Origin: Nodularia sp. LEGE 06071
GTDB taxonomy: Bacteria > Cyanobacteriota > Cyanobacteriia > Cyanobacteriales > Nostocaceae
Reading direction: 5' to 3'
Assembly (NCBI RefSeq): GCF_015207755.1
Contig: NZ_JADEWH010000005.1
Location: 248,001 to 312,000, forward strand
Length of the DNA: 64,000 bases
Shown here: positions 1 to 9,102 of the stretch, piece after piece
Numbering within the stretch: position 1 is the stretch's first letter
Layout of the letters: each line of letters starts with the position of its first letter
Program-made: the position numbers and the translations under genes
The notes under the pieces: generated by a model
Databases searched by the model: none
Told to the model about the DNA's origin: nothing
Seen by the model: only the letters and a program-made list of their open reading frames with translations

Positions 1-1
1 A

Positions 2-88
2 CAAAAAGGCATCCCCTGCGAAGATTTACAGCCTGTATTGCGAGATTTACTCATTCAGCACTTCGGGGCAGAACCGAATAATTCGTAA
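2..88 (+). CDS. C-terminal end of an upstream gene, possibly nirA
   Basis: An open frame enters from the left edge and ends at a TAA, giving 28 residues that finish in LLIQHFGAEPNNS. The other two frames on this strand read less like protein. Cyanobacterial nitrate operons often run nirA-nrtP-narB, so the tail of ferredoxin-nitrite reductase is the natural guess. The fragment is too short to prove it, because the iron-sulfur/siroheme ligands would lie outside the window. The identity is inferred mainly from position. Confidence 0.4.
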   Translation, partial: QKGIPCEDLQPVLRDLLIQHFGAEPNNS

Positions 89-237
89 TTAAGCCGATCA
101 AAATCTACCCAGTTTTCGCCCTAACTTCTTGTTTAGTTGATGCGCTGATTTGTGCATATTAAAAATGCAATTCATCGCGTTTTTACAAGCAGATGATTAA
201 TCGTCTGTTGTCTCCCCATTTAACAAAGGAATATTAA

Positions 238-1749
238 ATGTTTAGAGGATTATTTTCATTCAACGGTCGCTACCGCATCTTACATCTGACTTGGTTTGCA
301 TTCTTTTTATCATTTGTAGTCTGGTTTAACTTTGCACCTTTTCAAACAGCTATTAAAGAAGCACTGAGTTTAACAGAAGGACAAGTTAGAACGATCGCTA
401 TTTGTAACGTAGCTCTAACTGTGCCAGCCCGGATCATTATCGGTATGGTTCTAGATAAGTATGGACCAAGAATTACTTACTCAATCTTGCTGATGTATGC
501 GGCTATTCCCTGTCTGGCTTTTGCTTCAGCCCAAAACTTCAGCCAGTTGATTATCAGTCGTTTGGCGCTCAGTATAGTCGGTGCTGGGTTTGTAATTGGG
601 ATTCGCATGGTTGCTGAATGGTTCCCTCCCAAAGAAATCGGTATTGCAGAGGGAATTTATGGTGGTTGGGGGAATTTTGGTTCAGCAGCTGCGGCGTTTA
701 CTTTACCTTCACTAGCGGCGGCAACAGCTTTTTTCACTGTTGGTCAACTTAACTGGCGGTTAGCGATCGCCTTAACTGGGATAATAGCTGCTATCTATGG
801 AGTGGTCTATTTCTTCAACGTTGAAGATACTCCCTCTGGCAAAGTTTATCAGCGTCCCTCTCGTCACGGTGGCATAGAAGTTACTACCAAGAAAAGCTTT
901 TGGCTGCTGATGTTAACCAATATTCCCTTAGTGGGCATCTTAGCCGTATTAGCTTGGCGCATCTCTAAAATTGGTTTACTCTCTCCAACACAGCTATTTA
1001 TTGTCTACCTGTTGTTAATTGGTCTGTACCTCTTCCAAGCCTATAAATGCTGGGATGTGAATCAAGAATTGATGATTGGTAAAAAACAATATGCTGCTAA
1101 AGACCGTTATGAATTTTCACAGGTAGCAATTTTAGAACTAACTTATTTTGTCAACTTTGGTTCAGAGTTAGCAGTGGTTTCCATGCTACCGGCATTTTTT
1201 GAATCTACTTTCAGTCTCAGTAAAGTCTTAGCAGGGATGATTGCTGCTACTTACGCATTTATGAATTTAGTTGCACGTCCCGGTGGCGGTTGGGTTTCAG
1301 ATACAGTTGGCAGTCGTAAATGGACAATGACCATACTAACTGGTGGTATGGGTATTACTTATCTATTCATGAGTAGTGTCAGTAGTAATTGGTGGTTACC
1401 CATAGCAATTATATTGACTATGACTTGTTCATTCTTCGTCCAAGCTGGAGAAGGTTCTACTTTTGCGATTGTGCCTTTAGTAAAGCGGCGAATTACTGGT
1501 CAAATTGCTGGGAACGTCGGCGCATACGGCAATGTTGGCGCTGTGGCTTACCTGACTTTATACAGTCTTTTACCAGCAGGTGATGTTGGGAACCGAATCT
1601 TTTTTCAGACTCTTGGTGTTACCGCGTTGATTGTAACTTTCCTTTGTGCCTTTTTGCTGAAAGAACCTCAAGGCTCATTTGCTGAACACCATGAGGGTGA
1701 TGAACCAGAACTGACACCAGAAGAGTTCCCTGCTTTTACTAAGGATTAA
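238..1749 (+). CDS. nrtP: NrtP-type nitrate/nitrite permease (MFS, NNP family)
   Basis: A 503-residue inner-membrane protein with about twelve hydrophobic segments. It imports nitrate and nitrite as a single polypeptide, instead of the four-gene NrtABCD ABC transporter found in many freshwater cyanobacteria. The nitrate-signature glycine motif (GGWGNFGSA, about residues 138-146) and a second glycine-rich copy (GNVGAYGNVGA, about 425-435) are visible. AAAGGA lies seven bases before the ATG, which supports this start. It lies between a possible nirA tail and narB, the usual nirA-nrtP-narB order for this permease type. Regulation by NtcA is expected in such operons, but I saw no convincing GTA-N8-TAC box here; it would probably lie upstream of nirA. 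Confidence 0.93.
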   Translation: MFRGLFSFNGRYRILHLTWFAFFLSFVVWFNFAPFQTAIKEALSLTEGQVRTIAICNVALTVPARIIIGMVLDKYGPRITYSILLMYAAIPCLAFASAQNFSQLIISRLALSIVGAGFVIGIRMVAEWFPPKEIGIAEGIYGGWGNFGSAAAAFTLPSLAAATAFFTVGQLNWRLAIALTGIIAAIYGVVYFFNVEDTPSGKVYQRPSRHGGIEVTTKKSFWLLMLTNIPLVGILAVLAWRISKIGLLSPTQLFIVYLLLIGLYLFQAYKCWDVNQELMIGKKQYAAKDRYEFSQVAILELTYFVNFGSELAVVSMLPAFFESTFSLSKVLAGMIAATYAFMNLVARPGGGWVSDTVGSRKWTMTILTGGMGITYLFMSSVSSNWWLPIAIILTMTCSFFVQAGEGSTFAIVPLVKRRITGQIAGNVGAYGNVGAVAYLTLYSLLPAGDVGNRIFFQTLGVTALIVTFLCAFLLKEPQGSFAEHHEGDEPELTPEEFPAFTKD

Positions 1750-1807
1750 AAGTAGTCTTTGGGCTTTAGGGACTTCCAAATAAAAAATATCCCAAAAGTT
1801 ATTGTAG

Positions 1808-1826
1808 AGCGGGCATCTTGCCCGCT
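1808..1826. repeat. GC-rich hairpin between nrtP and narB
   Basis: AGCGGGC, a five-base loop ATCTT, then GCCCGCT form a perfect seven-base-pair stem. No T-run follows, so it is not a standard terminator. It could protect or process the nrtP-narB transcript, or be a dispersed palindrome of the kind common in cyanobacterial spacers. Confidence 0.6.
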
Positions 1827-1853
1827 AATGACTGTAAGAATTATTAACGAACC

Positions 1854-1923
1854 GCATTGGCGCTAGCCTCTCCCTTTGGGAGAAGGACGCATTGGCGTTA
1901 GCCTCTCCCTTTGGGAGAAGGAC
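1854..1923. repeat. Two tandem 35-bp repeats with a CTCCCTTTGGGAG core
   Basis: Two adjacent 35-base units (1854-1888 and 1889-1923) differ at one position (GGCGCTAG versus GGCGTTAG). Each carries the palindrome CTCCCTTTGGGAG. The same core appears in degenerate form near 59275-59450, so this is a dispersed repeat family rather than a local slippage product. Confidence 0.85.
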
Positions 1924-2025
1924 ACAAAGAAAGAAGGAAGAGTTTTAGAGAGTTTTTGCGTAAGTCCGTACTAATTAAAAAATTCTTCCCTTCCCATTTC
2001 CGACTCCCACTCAAAGCAATCTACC

Positions 2026-4206
2026 ATGACTGAATTTACTAAAACTCTTTGTCCTTACTGTGGTGTGGGCTGTGGACTGGAAGTTTCACCGCCGGCGCAA
2101 TTGGCAAAAGCAACTAATCGAGATAGTCAGGGAAATCCAATTTGGCGGGTACGGGGTGATAAAGCTCATCCTTCAAGTAAAGGGATGGTTTGTGTTAAGG
2201 GTGCAACTATCGCTGAATCTTTAGATAAGAATAGATTACATTACCCAATGGTGCGAGATTCTTTAGATCAGGAGTTTCGCCGGGTGAGTTGGGATGAAGT
2301 TTTTAATATTATTACGCAACGTATCCAAACAATTCGCAGCACCCAAGGATCAGAAGCTATTTGTATGTATGGTTCTGGTCAGTTTCAAACTGAAGATTAC
2401 TATATAGCTCAGAAACTTCTCAAAGGATGTCTGGGTACTAATAATTTTGATGCCAATTCACGTTTATGTATGTCTAGTGCTGTGTCTGGATATATTCAAA
2501 GTTTTGGCTCAGATGGACCACCTTGCTGTTATGAAGATTTAGACTTAACTGATTGTGCATTTTTAATTGGTACGAATACGGCGGAATGTCACCCCATTGT
2601 TTTTAACAGGTTGGTAAAACATCATAAAAAGAATCGCCACGTCAAAATTATTGTGGTCGATCCTCGGCGGACTCCGACGGCTGAAGCTGCTGATTTACAT
2701 TTAGCTATTCGTCCAGGTACAGATATTGATTTGATGAATGGGATGGCTCATTTATTGATGCGTTGGAATTATATTGATATCGGTTTTATTGATGAGTGTA
2801 CGAGCAATTTCTCGGAATACGCTGAGGTGATTCGTCATTACACCCCAGATGTGGCGGCGCGTCAATGTGGTATCAGTATTGAAGATTTAGAAACCGCAGC
2901 CCGCTACTGGGGAGAATCTCAACGGGTTTTATCTCTGTGGTCAATGGGTGTCAATCAATCCAGTGAAGGTACGGCGAAGGTCAGAACTATCATTAATCTG
3001 CATTTAATGACTGGACAAGTTGGTAAGCCTGGGGCGGGACCTTTTTCTCTGACTGGTCAGCCGAATGCGATGGGAGGACGGGAAGGTGGGGGTTTGGCGC
3101 ATTTGTTACCCGGTTATCGTTTGGTGAAAAATCCCCAACATCGTGCGGAAGTTGAGCAGTTTTGGGGATTAAAACCAGGGCAAATTTCAGCTAATCCCGG
3201 TTTAACTGCTTGGGATATGATTACTGGTTTGGAAAATGATGCTGTAGGTTTACTGTGGATTGCAGCGACTAATCCGGCTGTGAGTATGCCAGATTTAGAA
3301 CGAACTAAGAAGGCTTTATGGCGATCGCCTTTAACAATTTACCAAGACGCATATTATCCCACAGAAACCTCTGCTTACGCTCACATTCTTTTACCCGCAG
3401 CCCAGTGGGGTGAGAAAACTGGCGTGATGACTAATTCCGAAAGAACGGTGACTTTGTGTCAAGCCTTCCGCCAACCGCCCAGAGAAGCCAAAGCCGATTG
3501 GGAAATTTTTGCTGAGGTGGGGCGCAGGTTGGGTTTTGAGAAAGAGTTTGCCTTTGCTAATTCATCTCAAGTTTATGCTGAGTTTGTGCAATTGACAGGC
3601 GATCGCCTCTGCGATATGACTGGTATTAGTCATGAACAATTACAAATAGACGGAGCGACTCAATGGCCTCATCCAAACAAGGGGAGTGGGGAATCTAAAC
3701 GTCTTTATACAGATTTACGCTTCCAAACCCCAGACGGACGAGCGCGTTTTGGCGCATATTATTCTAAAGGTTTGGCAGAACCACCCGATCCTGATTATCC
3801 TTTTGTCTTGACAACTGGGCGACTTTATGGGCATTGGCACACGCAAACGCGCACGGGACACATTGAAAAAATCCGCAAAATGCACCCGGAACCGTTTATT
3901 GAAATTCATCCCCGTGATGCTGCTAGGTTAGAAATTACAGAAAATCAAATAGTGGAAGTGCGATCGCGTCGGGGTCAAACGAAATTTCCTGCTAAAATTA
4001 CGAAAGCGATCGCACCTGGGACAGTATTTATCCCCATGCACTGGGGGGCTTTATGGGCAGACAATGCCGAAGCTAACACTCTTACCCATCCTGAATCTTG
4101 CCCAGATTCACTGCAACCAGAATTAAAAGCCTGTGCTGTACAGCTAGCCCCAGTCAATGCAGAGTTACTAGTGGAACAACATCAACTACAAAGTTTACAT
4201 TCTTAG
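2026..4206 (+). CDS. narB: Ferredoxin-dependent assimilatory nitrate reductase NarB
   Basis: A 726-residue molybdopterin oxidoreductase that reduces nitrate to nitrite in the cytoplasm with electrons from reduced ferredoxin. The N-terminal [4Fe-4S] ligands are Cys9, Cys12, Cys16 and Cys56. The likely molybdenum ligand is Cys148 in SRLCMSS. The C-terminal molydopterin-dinucleotide-binding domain is recognisable from [16 protein letters not shown] onward. Length is typical for cyanobacterial NarB. It lies 276 bases after nrtP with repeats between, and a terminator follows about 80 bases after the stop, so it probably closes the nitrate operon. Its partner narM lies 1.5 kb downstream. Confidence 0.96.
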   Translation: MTEFTKTLCPYCGVGCGLEVSPPAQLAKATNRDSQGNPIWRVRGDKAHPSSKGMVCVKGATIAESLDKNRLHYPMVRDSLDQEFRRVSWDEVFNIITQRIQTIRSTQGSEAICMYGSGQFQTEDYYIAQKLLKGCLGTNNFDANSRLCMSSAVSGYIQSFGSDGPPCCYEDLDLTDCAFLIGTNTAECHPIVFNRLVKHHKKNRHVKIIVVDPRRTPTAEAADLHLAIRPGTDIDLMNGMAHLLMRWNYIDIGFIDECTSNFSEYAEVIRHYTPDVAARQCGISIEDLETAARYWGESQRVLSLWSMGVNQSSEGTAKVRTIINLHLMTGQVGKPGAGPFSLTGQPNAMGGREGGGLAHLLPGYRLVKNPQHRAEVEQFWGLKPGQISANPGLTAWDMITGLENDAVGLLWIAATNPAVSMPDLERTKKALWRSPLTIYQDAYYPTETSAYAHILLPAAQWGEKTGVMTNSERTVTLCQAFRQPPREAKADWEIFAEVGRRLGFEKEFAFANSSQVYAEFVQLTGDRLCDMTGISHEQLQIDGATQWPHPNKGSGESKRLYTDLRFQTPDGRARFGAYYSKGLAEPPDPDYPFVLTTGRLYGHWHTQTRTGHIEKIRKMHPEPFIEIHPRDAARLEITENQIVEVRSRRGQTKFPAKITKAIAPGTVFIPMHWGALWADNAEANTLTHPESCPDSLQPELKACAVQLAPVNAELLVEQHQLQSLHS

Positions 4207-4287
4207 AAATGCGATCGCATCAGTGACACCACTTTAAAACACGAATGCGGCAGAGACCAAACTGACTTTCTGAATTACGAATTGTAT

Positions 4288-4318
4288 AGCCCCAGGATTC
4301 CAGCCTGTGGGCTTTTTT
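4288..4318 (+). terminator. Rho-independent terminator after narB
   Basis: AGCCC plus CAGG pair with CCTG and GGGCT, with one bulged T, and a run of six T residues follows directly. The position, about 80 bases after the narB stop, fits the end of the nitrate operon. Confidence 0.8.
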
Positions 4319-4494
4319 GAGCTATCACAGTTGACTTTGATTGACTCTACAGTGCTAAACTGCTATGGAGTAGCTGAGTTCACCAGAGAAAATTATCTGT
4401 CTCTACGTTGATTGCATGACTGGTGATTCCAAATTTATATTTACAGTTGACACCAAAGAATTAAAATTATTTTTAATCTCTTAAATTATGGCAA

Positions 4495-4947
4495 ATGAGG
4501 CATCTATTCAGAAAAATTGGGAATCTTGCTAGGGACGACAACTTTATGCACCTGATAGAAAACTTTGAGGTGCTTGTCTCGAAAGTATTGTCACTAGCAA
4601 TGGTATTGGTAATCATCGTCGCAGTTTTTGATTTACTAATTTACCTAATTAATGAACTCTTTACTAGTTCTTATGGTCAATTTAATAAAATATTATTTAC
4701 AATTTTTGGATTATTTTTAAACATTTTAATTGCTTTAGAAATTTTAGAAAATATCACAGCTTATCTCCGGAAACACGTTGTTCAAGTTGAGTTAGTTATT
4801 GTTACTTCCTTAATTGCAGTTGCGCGTAAAATTATTATCCTTGATTTAACCAAAATAACAGGTATTGATATCATTGGGTTAGGAGTTGCAGTTTTAGCCC
4901 TATCCATTAGTTATTGGATTATTCGTAGCAGCAATATCCGACATTAA
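4495..4947 (+). CDS. PsiE-like four-helix membrane protein
   Basis: A 150-residue protein with four hydrophobic helices (about residues 32-55, 62-85, 96-112 and 120-143). The layout and the sequence ALEILENITAYLRKHVVQVELVIVTSLIAVARKIII match the phosphate-starvation-inducible PsiE family. The biochemical function of this family is unknown. The ATG used gives an 18-residue leader; Met18 (MHLIENFEVL) is a credible alternative start. It follows the narB terminator and precedes the CRISPR repeats, so it is probably transcribed alone. I saw no clear Pho box upstream. Confidence 0.75.
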   Translation: MRHLFRKIGNLARDDNFMHLIENFEVLVSKVLSLAMVLVIIVAVFDLLIYLINELFTSSYGQFNKILFTIFGLFLNILIALEILENITAYLRKHVVQVELVIVTSLIAVARKIIILDLTKITGIDIIGLGVAVLALSISYWIIRSSNIRH

Positions 4948-4961
4948 ATAAAGTTGCTTCC

Positions 4962-5141
4962 GTTTCAATCCCTGATAGGGATTATTGGTAATTTCAACGC
5001 ACTTGATTAATCATTGCTGCTAAAGATGAATTGTTTCAATCCCTGATAGGGATTATTGGTAATTTCAACGATAGTGCAATTGCCCAGCGCTCTGGGCTTA
5101 TTTGGTTTCAATCCCTGATAGGGATTATTGGTAATTTCAAC
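4962..5141 (-). CRISPR. Mini CRISPR array: three 37-nt repeats, two spacers
   Basis: Three identical 37-base repeats lie at 4962-4998, 5033-5069 and 5105-5141, with spacers of 34 and 35 bases. On the plus strand the repeat begins GTTTCAATCCCTGATAGGG; its AATCCCT/AGGGATT arms form a seven-base-pair stem. Read on the minus strand it ends in ATTGAAAC, the usual 5' handle of cyanobacterial type I-D/III arrays, so transcription is probably leftward with the leader beyond 5142. No cas gene is in this window, so the array must depend on Cas proteins encoded elsewhere, or be a relic. Confidence 0.95.
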
Positions 5142-5664
5142 AGCCCGGACTTGAAAGCGTTGATATATTTGGTTTTCAAGGTACAGTTTCGTCAACCTCT
5201 ACTTAAACTAGCTTTTCAGGACTTGCATTGTCAAGGGTGATATCTGAGAAATTAACTAAAATCTTCTCCTGGTAAGGCTTTGGGCTGTTAGCGTCAACCT
5301 CAATTTTAGTTGAGAGGCTTCAAACCCATAATAGGTAAGCTTTTGAAGGCTAAAATTTCCACCTCTTTGAAAAACACCTACTGGTTGACGCAAAACTCAT
5401 TTTAAGGATGTCTGAAAAATGGCGATCGCTTTTAGCGGACACTCCGCGCCATCGCCGCAGGAAAAGCGGGGCTTTGCCCATCGCTAGGATTCTAACCAAT
5501 AATTCATTAAACTCAGACAAAGATAAACTGAGAAAATATAGGCGCATTTTTGGTATAGGTTTTGTGATGGGAGACTTAGAAAACCAACTTCCATTGCTGG
5601 GGTGATGTTTTCCATACCTATGGCACAATGCGCGAACCTCAATTTTATTCAGGCTTCTCAAATT
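5142..5664. other. Probable CRISPR leader plus spacer before narM
   Basis: No convincing gene lies here. The first 250 bases are AT-rich and on the presumed leader side of the array. The motif CGTCAACCTC occurs at 5190-5199 and 5292-5301, and GCGTCAACC at 5291-5299 has an exact reverse complement at 5383-5391. These may be leader elements for Cas1-Cas2 or transcription, but that is inference. The right part holds a dispersed palindromic repeat. Confidence 0.4.
5422..5485. repeat. Dispersed HIP1-associated palindromic repeat
   Basis: The stretch starts with GCGATCGC and ends with GCGGGGCTTTGCCCATCGCT. The latter 20 bases recur exactly at 36212-36231, inside a glycosyltransferase gene. The GGGC-TTT-GCCC core folds as a hairpin. 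This is a small dispersed element of the kind seen across Nostoc genomes. Confidence 0.7.
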
Positions 5665-6120
5665 ATGGCAGATTTCTTTGAATTTGAAGCAGATTTCGTA
5701 GACTCTCTGCGCTGCATACCTATGCAGGTGCGCTACAAATTAGATACATCTGGTATCAAGCTAAAATTATCTCATTGGCATCAAATGACTCCAGATGAGC
5801 GTGCAACTTTAGTAGAATTACCTTGCACGACGGAAACAGAAATTCAAGCTTACCAAGTTTATCTCCAGCAGCTGATTTTAGAACGCACCGGTAGCCCAGC
5901 TGCAAAACTCCCCATCGAACCTGATCCATTATGGATGGATTCTGGCATCGTCCCAGCGAGTATCCAGGAAAAAGCTCAAGAAATGGGTGTTACCCTCACA
6001 TTGCGACAATGGTCAAGTTTAACGCCCTTACAGCGCTTTGCTTTGATTAAACTCAGTCGTTCAGGACATGAAAACAAAAACTTTTCTAGAGCGATCGCAG
6101 AATTTCATCTGGCAGCATGA
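5665..6120 (+). CDS. narM: Nitrate reductase-associated protein NarM
   Basis: A cyanobacterial protein needed for active NarB, probably in cofactor insertion or maturation; its exact role is unresolved. The sequence FFEFEADFVDSLRCIPMQVR, followed by KLKLSHWHQMTPDERATLVELPC, is typical of the nitrate-reductase-associated family. I chose the ATG at 5665 because it begins MADFFEFEADF and gives 151 residues, the usual family length. In-frame ATGs at 5602, 5605 and 5620 would add up to 21 non-conserved residues. narM usually sits close to narB; here psiE-like DNA and a CRISPR array lie between them. Confidence 0.88.
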   Translation: MADFFEFEADFVDSLRCIPMQVRYKLDTSGIKLKLSHWHQMTPDERATLVELPCTTETEIQAYQVYLQQLILERTGSPAAKLPIEPDPLWMDSGIVPASIQEKAQEMGVTLTLRQWSSLTPLQRFALIKLSRSGHENKNFSRAIAEFHLAA

Positions 6121-6680
6121 CTAGATTGTATTTGTCAAGAATAAATTAAAATATGTAGTCAGAGTTACAGACTTTATCTGAAATTACTGGCAAAGAAGCT
6201 TGAGCATCTAGAGATTACCGCAGTCGGATCAGCAATAAAATTTTTCGGCACAGGATAGGACAGCTAAAATATTTTTAGTGCTGTGCCTCTACAACACTTT
6301 GCCTAAAATTTAGAAAAAATTCCTAATAAAAAACATCTGATCGCGAATAATTAACAATTTTATAAGTTTTGAAGTGAAGTAAATGTGGCGTATACTACTA
6401 ATATTTAATAATTTGTTGTGTATGGGATTGTCTAGACTATCTCATCCATAGACTCAAACTTATATAATTGACAAACAAAGCACAGAAAATTATTTTCTAA
6501 GCTAGAATGCTTGTCACTAAAGAGTTAGGCAATTTTAAATTTAAAATCAGGAAATTTAAAATTTCTTCGCAGTAAGTAAAGCTATAGTGTATTTAGCAAT
6601 GCTGCTGTTGGCGTGGTTCAAGTTAAGTCCTACTGCCACAGTATTTTTTATGAATTTGTTTGGAAAGACACTCTAACTAG
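6121..6680. other. 560-base AT-rich spacer
   Basis: The spacer separates narM from the FHA-PrsW gene. I see stop-rich frames, no tRNA-like fold and no strong terminator. It probably contains the promoter of the downstream gene, but I could not place it. Confidence 0.4.
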
Positions 6681-8048
6681 ATGACAGGCAAAAACACAAG
6701 ACATAATGCATTTCTGCGGCTAGTGTCTGGTAATGTGGCAGCTTTTGGAACAGAATCTCGCTACTCGCTGCTCACCAGTAAAGAGGTAGTAATTGGACGC
6801 GACCCCACCTGCCAAGTTGTCTTGGATGCCATGATGTATCGGATGGTATCTCGCCGTCATGCTGTGGTTCGTCCCCTCTCCTCATCCACCGATAACAAAT
6901 TTAGCTGGGTACTTTGTGATTTAAATAGTGCTAATGGCACTTTTTTGAACGGAAAAATTTTGTCTGAATGTCAGGAATTACACGCAGGCGATCGCATTTC
7001 TCTGGGTGCTGATGGGCCGCAATTTATCTTTGAGTATGACTTGATATCTCAGCCGACAGTGATGACAAAACAAGTCAAACCACTACCCCCAGCTTCCAAA
7101 AATCACGGTCATACCTATTTAAAACAGCCAGATTCGGTCAGCTTCACCCAACTGTTTCCGATTATTTCCACTGGTAAGGATTTAACTCGCAAAGCTTACT
7201 TGATACCGGGAATACTCACCGTCATCTTTGTAGTGCTGATGTTTGCTACCGTTGGTAATCCCCAAGCTAATCAAGTAATAGTCGCAACTTATATCGCATC
7301 AGCTGCTTACTATTTTGTCTACCAACTTTGTGGTAAAGAAAAGCCTTGGTGGGTGCTAATGGGGGCTGCATTGAGTACAACGTTGATTTTACTCAGTCCC
7401 CTGTTGGATTTATTTATCTTCGTGTTTCGCGTCATCTTACCTGGTAGCTTACCTTCGCCTCTAGAACCTACCACCTTTACAGAATTGCTGGTGCGAATGT
7501 TCTTTGGTGCGGGTTTGATGGAAGAATTGCTCAAGGCCTTACCGTTAATCGGGGCATATTTCATGGGTCGGGGCTTACCTTCTCCTTGGCGGGAACGCAT
7601 CGGGATTTGGGAACCTTTAGATGGTATTCTCCTGGGAACGGCTTCGGCGATAGGTTTTACTCTGTTGGAAACTCTGGGACAATATGTGCCACAAATTACC
7701 CAACAGGTGGGCATAGGGGCTGCTGGGCAATTGGCGGGGTTTCAACTGCTCATTCCGCGAATTTTAGGCTCTGTAGCCGGACATATGGCTTACAGTGGCT
7801 ACCTGGGGTATTTTATCGGTTTGGCTGTCCTCAAGCCCCGAATGAGTTGGCAAATTCTCTCTATTGGTTATCTGAGTGCCTCTGCACTCCACGCTTTATG
7901 GAATGCCACAGGATCTATTAATGCTTTACTTTTAGTGGTGGTTGGGGTATTATCTTATGCTTTTTTGATGGCAGCAATTCTCAAAGCACGGGTGTTGTCA
8001 CCAACGCGATCGCAAAATTTTGCCACTCGCTTTATCGGACCAAAATAA
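6681..8048 (+). CDS. FHA domain fused to PrsW-type intramembrane protease
   Basis: 455 residues. An N-terminal FHA domain (about 20-118), which binds phosphothreonine peptides, shows GR at 39-40, SRRH at 57-60 and NGT at 85-87. After a linker, about seven or eight membrane helices form a PrsW/CAAX-protease-like core (about 172-445). It has EExxK (Glu281, Glu282, Lys285), FxxxE (Phe326-Glu330), His368 in HMAYSG, and a later HALWN. These are the motifs of the glutamic-type PrsW family, whose founder cleaves an anti-sigma factor in Bacillus. The fusion suggests intramembrane proteolysis guided by Ser/Thr phosphorylation; the substrate is unknown. It is the first gene of a local cluster that also encodes CHAT-FHA and PP2C proteins. 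Confidence 0.88.
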   Translation: MTGKNTRHNAFLRLVSGNVAAFGTESRYSLLTSKEVVIGRDPTCQVVLDAMMYRMVSRRHAVVRPLSSSTDNKFSWVLCDLNSANGTFLNGKILSECQELHAGDRISLGADGPQFIFEYDLISQPTVMTKQVKPLPPASKNHGHTYLKQPDSVSFTQLFPIISTGKDLTRKAYLIPGILTVIFVVLMFATVGNPQANQVIVATYIASAAYYFVYQLCGKEKPWWVLMGAALSTTLILLSPLLDLFIFVFRVILPGSLPSPLEPTTFTELLVRMFFGAGLMEELLKALPLIGAYFMGRGLPSPWRERIGIWEPLDGILLGTASAIGFTLLETLGQYVPQITQQVGIGAAGQLAGFQLLIPRILGSVAGHMAYSGYLGYFIGLAVLKPRMSWQILSIGYLSASALHALWNATGSINALLLVVVGVLSYAFLMAAILKARVLSPTRSQNFATRFIGPK

Positions 8049-8245
8049 GGAATAAAACTTGATTTTATGTCTGGGGATAGATGACTTTAGTGACTTAAGC
8101 AAAATATGGTTGAATTTATCCTCGATTATCTCTACCTAAGTAAAGTTGAAACATTTTCCAACTTAGGCAATGAGCATCATCTGCAAGCAAAACTGTTTGC
8201 AGTCTCAATTCAACCAAAGCTTTGAGATCCGAGAAAAATCAAAAA

Positions 8246-8899
8246 CTAGGGTGAGTCTTCAGATGTAAAATCGTTTAATTGCCGGAAAGCATAATCAGCG
8301 ATCGCTACACTAATCTTTGCTTGCTCAATTTCTGATAACGTTAACCAATCTCGATTTTGCAGTTTACTCATAATCGAGGTCACGTCAGGGGATTCGCTAC
8401 TACGCATAGCATAAGTAAAAGGACGTGCTAAAACCAGCAGATCATCTATATCCCAAGCCGGTAATACAGATTGAACACACTGCACCAGTTGATCGCCCAT
8501 TGATTGTTGAGAAGCAAAAATTTCCGCAGCTTTGGCGGCGATCGCATTCAGCCAGCCTGGGGGTACACTATGAGCAAAGGCTGAATTTAAAGTCACTTGC
8601 AGACTCTGTAAAACAGAGTGATTTGGCTGAAATTGGTAATTTGAGTGCGTTGAAATCTCAGACCAAAGGCTATCTAGTTTGCCATAAAATTCTGGCGATT
8701 TTGCCGTTAGTTCCTCATCTAGCCAATCCTGCGTCGCCAACTGTTGTTCTAATTCGTTAAAATAAGCTTCAGACTCATCATCAGTCGGATTCCAAGGATA
8801 AGTAGCATCCTCTGGTTCGAGTAAGGTCTGCAATAATTCTAATTCCACTGGAGACGGTAAGGCGTTGAAACTGTCTGAGCCGTTAATCTGGTGAATCAT
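8246..8899 (-). CDS. Conserved hypothetical acidic protein
   Basis: A 217-residue soluble protein without membrane helices or signal peptide, acidic at the N-terminus and predicted to be largely helical. AGGAGGT lies just before the ATG on the minus strand, a near-perfect ribosome-binding site, which supports both the gene and its start. I recognise no domain. It is transcribed in the same direction as the CHAT-FHA and PP2C genes upstream, after a gap of about 200 bases, so it could be the last gene of that unit. No function is proposed. Confidence 0.7.
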   Translation of the reverse strand: MIHQINGSDSFNALPSPVELELLQTLLEPEDATYPWNPTDDESEAYFNELEQQLATQDWLDEELTAKSPEFYGKLDSLWSEISTHSNYQFQPNHSVLQSLQVTLNSAFAHSVPPGWLNAIAAKAAEIFASQQSMGDQLVQCVQSVLPAWDIDDLLVLARPFTYAMRSSESPDVTSIMSKLQNRDWLTLSEIEQAKISVAIADYAFRQLNDFTSEDSP

Positions 8900-9102
8900 T
8901 TGTTACCTCCTGATGAATTATTTAGCAATATTCACAGCTACAACCGCTTAAATTAGATTTCCGCAAAACGGTTAATTTCATCTAAAGTTGAAACTAAGTT
9001 TTTGCAGCTAGACTAGCCAATAAAATTTAATTTTTACTAATAATTGGTTATTGTTCAAAAAGACAAAGAACAAATACCGTTTATTTTCCCAATCCCTAGT
9101 CA

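Noticed and set aside
89-237. NtcA box upstream of nrtP
   Set aside because: No GTA-N8-TAC with a matching -10 was found; the operon promoter is probably upstream of the window.
1805-1830. Terminator between nrtP and narB
   Set aside because: The stem is good but no T-run follows, so only a repeat/hairpin is reported.
5350-5661. 103-codon minus-strand frame
   Set aside because: It runs through a dispersed repeat and the narM start and has no recognisable sequence; treated as chance.
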